Part shown: positions 60,436-64,000 of the stretch, piece after piece
How positions within the stretch are numbered: position 1 is the first letter of the stretch
Layout of the letters: each line of letters starts with the position of its first letter
DNA from: Caulochytrium protostelioides
Taxonomy: Eukaryota; Chytridiomycota; Caulochytriomycetes; Caulochytriales; Caulochytriaceae
Direction of reading: 5' to 3'
Assembly (NCBI GenBank): GCA_003615045.1
Contig: ML014122.1
Location: 161,126 to 225,125, forward strand
DNA: 64,000 nt
Notes under the pieces: model-generated
The model's input: the letters and a program-made list of their open reading frames with translations, nothing else
Database searches by the model: none
What the model was told of the DNA's origin: nothing
Position numbers and translations under genes: made by a program

Positions 60436-63400
60436 TCAGGAGGGGCCGGCGGACGGCGTCTGGCCGTCGCTCGCCGGGGTGCGTCCCGTCGTGTGGTTCG
60501 AGATGGCCGCGGGGCGCAGCGTGCTCGGCGACTCGGCGACGCCGATGTCCGACGCGCTGCCGTGGGCTGAGCGCGCGGCCAGCGGCGAGTTGTGCCGGTG
60601 GTGGTGGCCGCTGATCAGCCCTTTGGCGGACAAGGTGACGCGCCGTGACAGATTGAACCCGACACCGAGCGTCCCGGCGCCCGCGGCAGCGCCCGCGGCA
60701 GCGCCCGTGGCGGCGTCCCCGCGGCCGCCGGCGTGGCGCCCGCCACGGGCACGAGTCTCGTCACGGGGCGGGGGCCCGTCGTCCGAGTCGCTCGCCGACG
60801 ACGAGTGCGAGGCCGTCCCGACCCCGCTGCTCAGCGACGAGCTGCTCGAGGAGGACACGTCCCCGATAATGAACGGCGACGGCGGCCGCAGCGGCGACAG
60901 CGACGACAGCGACGAGGCTGTGACGAGGTCGGCGGTCGCGACCACCGGGCCCGGCACGGCCGCCGAGGGGCTCGCGGCGAGGTGCCGGACGCGCTCCGAG
61001 ACCACGCCGAACGGCGTCGTGCCCGGGCTCGTCGGCGTCGCAGGTCGCGCGGTCCGCGGCACCGCAGGCTTGGGCGGTGCCGCCGTCGCGATCGGCAGCG
61101 TGGCTGCTGGCGCTGCTGGCGCTGTCGATCCTGGGGTGGTTGTCGACGGCGCGGGTGCGGCGGCGGCGGCCGAAGCAGGCGCGGAAGCCGCTGGCGTCAG
61201 TCCACTGCCGACTTGGGCTGCGGGGACGGCAGGGGTTGGGCCGAGGGGCCCCGCGGTTAGCGAAGCTGTCGGGCCCACCGTGCGCGGTGGCAGAAATGGC
61301 GGCGATGGCGCCGCCGCCATGGCGGGACGCGTCACAGCAGCGGCGGGAGGCGTCGCACCGGCCGTCGTCGCGGCAGCCGCGGGTGCTGAAGCGACTGTTG
61401 CCAGCGTGGCGGTGACCGATGGCGGGGAGGACGCCGCGGCCAGCAGCGGGTGGCGCGTGAGCGCAGCTGTGGGACCTACGGCCGGAGGCCCCGGCTGGGC
61501 GGCGGCCACGGCGGGCTCGGCGTCGGCGTCGGCGTCGGAGTCGGAGTCATGGTCGGCGTCGTCGGCATCGCTGTCGCTCTCGTCATCGTTGTTGTTATCG
61601 TTGTCGACGCCGCGGCCGCGGGCCGCGGGTCGCGGCGGCCGCGCAACGGGCCGACGGTGGCGGACGGCGGGCGGCGTATCTTCGGAGGTCTCGCCGTCGT
61701 CGGGGCTCAGCGCCGCCGTGGAAAGAATCCAGGCCTGCTCGATCTCGGACACGGGCCGCGTCGCCGGCGGGAACTTGCGCTTGAGCAACCCGAAGAGCAG
61801 CAGAATCTCGTTCTTCTTCTCGTCGAGACAGACGTCCTCGGGCGTCTCATGGTCATCGTTGCGCGGGACAAGGTTCAGCGGCCCGTCGGGCGCGGCGACG
61901 GCGTCGGGCTCGGCGTTCGGCAGCGGCCCGAGCGTCGGGTGGACCTGGCATTTGGCGAGAATCTGGATCACATTGATGTGGCCCTCGGCGGCGGCGCAGT
62001 GCAGCGGGGTCCACCCCTCGCGGTCGCGCGCGTTCACGTGCACCTGCGCCTCGCGCACCAGGAACTCGGCGATCTCCGCGTGCCCATGGGTGCACGCCAG
62101 ATGCAGCGGCGTCATGCCCTGCTGCGGCGTCACAAGCGACCGAATGTCCGTCTCGGCCGCGAGCGCCCGCAGCGTCGCGACCGTCGCATCGCCCTCCTGC
62201 TCGCCGACCCGGCACAGGTGCAGCAGCAGCCCTCCCATCTCGAAACGCACCCGGCGCTTCGGCGGAGGCGCAGAGGCCGGCACCCCACCCCCGGAAACAG
62301 AGGCCAGGTCGCTCGAGGCCTCCGCCACTGGCCGCGACCTGGTCGGCACCGGCGTCGGCGCCGTGAGTGGCGTTGCCGTCGCCGCAGCGCCCGCGGCGGG
62401 TGGATCATAGCTCGCCGATGGATCAGTGCACGTCGTTGCAGGCGCGGCGACGGACCCCGAGGGCCGCAGCAGTTCGTCGCTGCCCGCACGCCCGAGCGGG
62501 GACATCGGCTTGGGCACCGGCTTGCCGCCGTCCATTCCGGCCACCCCATACTGGCGAGCGGCGCGGATGGCGTTGGTGCGGTTGAACGCGACAATGCGCG
62601 AAGGATCAGTCGTGGCCGTGATTGCGGACGGTCTTACGTCCGCCGCGTCGTCGTCATCGTCGTCGTCGTCGTCCTCATCTTCATCGTTGGTAGGATTGGC
62701 GCCGTGACTCGACGGCGCCACAGCGACTTTGTGGCTGCCGCGGCGATCGACCGAGGCTTGGGTGACGGCGACGGCAGTGGTGGCCGCCGTCGCTGCTGCT
62801 TCTACAGCGGCAATCTGGGAGCCGTTCGCCGACGCGAGGGTCGCGCTGGGCGTCTGCAGCCGGATCGACGGCAGCGCCATCGCGGCGGCCACGGCGCTCT
62901 CGGCGCAGCGGGACCCCGAGCTGAGCTCGTCGAGGCTGACGGACTTGGACTTGGTGGTGGCGCGCCGCAGCGCCGTGCGCCACTCGCTCGGCTCGGGCTC
63001 CTCGAGCTCCTCGAGCGACGAGAGCACCGACGACGGGCTGAGCCCGCCCGAGCCCGACAGCCGGACGCTGCCCAGCGAGCTGCCGAGTCCACCTGACGCG
63101 AGGCTGCTCAGGCTCGCGTGTGAGCGCTCGGCGCCGAGCAAGCGGCCCCCGAGCGCTGCCAGCGACACGGGCATCACGTCCTCCCGCGGCGACGGCGCCT
63201 TGCCGACGAGCGCCGCCGGCGACGAGGCGCCGGGCGACGGCGATGCGGCGGCGGCCGGCGGCTTGAGCGGCGCCTTACGGACGGGCGGTAGCGCCGTGAG
63301 GGCGACGCCCGGCGCACGGCCCATCGCGATGGCGCCGGCCAGCGACCGCCCGGACGGCGCGGGCGCCCCGTCGTCCCGGAGGTCGGCGAGCGAGCGCGCG

Positions 63401-64000
63401 AGGCTACCGCTCGATCCTGCCGCGCCGCGCGATCCGGACGGGGTGGGCCCTTGCGCGGCCTGCGAGGCCGGCCGCGCGGGCTCGGACTCGGTGCGCGGGG
63501 ACTCCGTCGTGGCGAGGGTGGGGGCGTGGCGGCTGGCGGTCGATGGCCATGGCGCCGCCGGCGAGGCGGCAGACGCCGCGGCCGCCGTCGGGTCGGCAGC
63601 TTCGCTCGCGGAAGCGGGGGCGCTGTCGTCGAAGCTGCGGCGGCTCTTGAGGCGGAGGATCTCGGAGGTTTCCGGGTCGAAGCTGCAGTCGGAGGCGCGG
63701 TAGCCCTTGTCGTTGCGCTTGTTGGTGACGGCGCCGGCGCGCAAGAGCCCTTCGACGAGCTCGGCGTTGCCGAGGAACGCAGCGAGGTGCAGCACCGTGT
63801 TGCCGTTGCCGCACGTCCGCGACAGGAACGTGCTGCGCAGAACACACATACTCGTGTCCTCCGTCATCATGAGCACAAAGTTTAGGATGTCCATGGCCAT
63901 GTCCTCGTCAAAGCACAGCACCGCGATGTGGATGGCGTTCAAGTCGTTCAAACACGTGCCCAGCAGCTCGTTGGCATCGTGCTGGTCCTCGGGATCGAAG
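60436..64000 (-). CDS. Ankyrin-repeat protein, N-terminus beyond the window
   Basis: The frame is open to the right edge (1188 codons visible), so the start is missing. The first visible part (ANELLGTCLNDLNAIHIAVL) leads to an ankyrin repeat, NGNTVLHLAAFLGNAELVEG followed by LLRAGA. About 500 residues of Ser/Ala/Pro-rich sequence follow. Two or three adjacent ankyrin repeats then appear around 61.96-62.14 kb: GMTPLHLACTHGHAEIAEFL and EGWTPLHCAAAEGHINVIQI. A helical block (LDEKKNEILLLFGLLKRKF) precedes a long acidic, Pro/Ala-rich tail. Ankyrin repeats mediate protein binding; partner and process are unknown. A low-complexity Asp run arises from GTC/GTCATC repeats near 62645-62690. Split ankyrin arrays separated by long disordered sequence suggest a scaffold rather than an enzyme. 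Confidence 0.72.
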   Translation of the reverse strand, partial: FDPEDQHDANELLGTCLNDLNAIHIAVLCFDEDMAMDILNFVLMMTEDTSMCVLRSTFLSRTCGNGNTVLHLAAFLGNAELVEGLLRAGAVTNKRNDKGYRASDCSFDPETSEILRLKSRRSFDDSAPASASEAADPTAAAASAASPAAPWPSTASRHAPTLATTESPRTESEPARPASQAAQGPTPSGSRGAAGSSGSLARSLADLRDDGAPAPSGRSLAGAIAMGRAPGVALTALPPVRKAPLKPPAAAASPSPGASSPAALVGKAPSPREDVMPVSLAALGGRLLGAERSHASLSSLASGGLGSSLGSVRLSGSGGLSPSSVLSSLEELEEPEPSEWRTALRRATTKSKSVSLDELSSGSRCAESAVAAAMALPSIRLQTPSATLASANGSQIAAVEAAATAATTAVAVTQASVDRRGSHKVAVAPSSHGANPTNDEDEDDDDDDDDDAADVRPSAITATTDPSRIVAFNRTNAIRAARQYGVAGMDGGKPVPKPMSPLGRAGSDELLRPSGSVAAPATTCTDPSASYDPPAAGAAATATPLTAPTPVPTRSRPVAEASSDLASVSGGGVPASAPPPKRRVRFEMGGLLLHLCRVGEQEGDATVATLRALAAETDIRSLVTPQQGMTPLHLACTHGHAEIAEFLVREAQVHVNARDREGWTPLHCAAAEGHINVIQILAKCQVHPTLGPLPNAEPDAVAAPDGPLNLVPRNDDHETPEDVCLDEKKNEILLLFGLLKRKFPPATRPVSEIEQAWILSTAALSPDDGETSEDTPPAVRHRRPVARPPRPAARGRGVDNDNNNDDESDSDADDADHDSDSDADADAEPAVAAAQPGPPAVGPTAALTRHPLLAAASSPPSVTATLATVASAPAAAATTAGATPPAAAVTRPAMAAAPSPPFLPPRTVGPTASLTAGPLGPTPAVPAAQVGSGLTPAASAPASAAAAAPAPSTTTPGSTAPAAPAATLPIATAAPPKPAVPRTARPATPTSPGTTPFGVVSERVRHLAASPSAAVPGPVVATADLVTASSLSSLSPLRPPSPFIIGDVSSSSSSSLSSGVGTASHSSSASDSDDGPPPRDETRARGGRHAGGRGDAATGAAAGAAAGAGTLGVGFNLSRRVTLSAKGLISGHHHRHNSPLAARSAHGSASDIGVAESPSTLRPAAISNHTTGRTPASDGQTPSAGPS

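Noticed and set aside
1-64000. tRNA genes, rRNA genes and CRISPR arrays
   Set aside because: No paired A-box/B-box sequences, no rRNA blocks (apart from the short antisense guide), and the regular repeats present are microsatellites without spacers.
1-64000. Single CACGTG sites (e.g. 16155, 28887, 30300, 49772, 50283) as promoter elements
   Set aside because: At this GC content about twenty are expected by chance in the window; only the five-site array and the close pairs stand out.

Overview
The window is nuclear DNA from a GC-rich eukaryote, most likely an early-diverging fungus with a flagellated stage (a Blastocladiomycota or Chytridiomycota type; inference). The evidence is GT..AG introns of about 170-430 nt, homoserine kinase (absent from animals), MMM1 of the ERMES tether, a CDK20/CCRK-type kinase usually linked to cilia, a TBRG1-like FYRN/FYRC protein, and relics of Fanzor (eukaryotic TnpB-like) nucleases. 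Third codon positions are mostly G or C, so many long open frames in other registers are shadows of real genes.

Layout. 1-7.1 kb: no recognisable gene, only repeats and a candidate 5'UTR intron. 7.2-11.3 kb (+): C2H2 zinc-finger protein. 12.3-13.2 kb (+): prohibitin-2, convergent with TFIIF alpha (13.3-15.8 kb, -). 17.2-18.0 kb (+): three-exon HSP10 behind a large ACG microsatellite. 18.6-23.8 kb (+): MMM1 then dynactin p62. 23.9-28.5 kb (-): homoserine kinase and a large unrecognised protein. 30.8-33.1 kb (+): CDK20-like kinase. 34.7-36.5 kb (+): ferric reductase, followed at once by Fanzor relic 1. 37.1-38.7 kb (-): spliced secreted acidic repeat protein. 40.0-43.6 kb (-): insulysin-family protease. 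44.5-45.6 kb: AT-shifted decayed ORF and Fanzor relic 3. 46.7-49.5 kb (-): SPB1 rRNA methyltransferase. 50.6-51.7 kb (-): eEF1B with an intron carrying a probable C/D box snoRNA. 53.3-55.4 kb (+): Fanzor relic 2, the most complete copy. 58.4-59.9 kb (+): TBRG1-like protein behind five CACGTG boxes. 60.4-64.0 kb (-): ankyrin-repeat protein running off the window.

The genes are mainly housekeeping functions (mitochondrial quality control and import, transcription, ribosome synthesis, translation, dynein transport, threonine synthesis). They are not an operon or one pathway. The two most informative signals are the snoRNA inside the eEF1B intron, whose guide is antisense to a conserved large-subunit rRNA segment, and the three independently decayed Fanzor copies in intergenic DNA.
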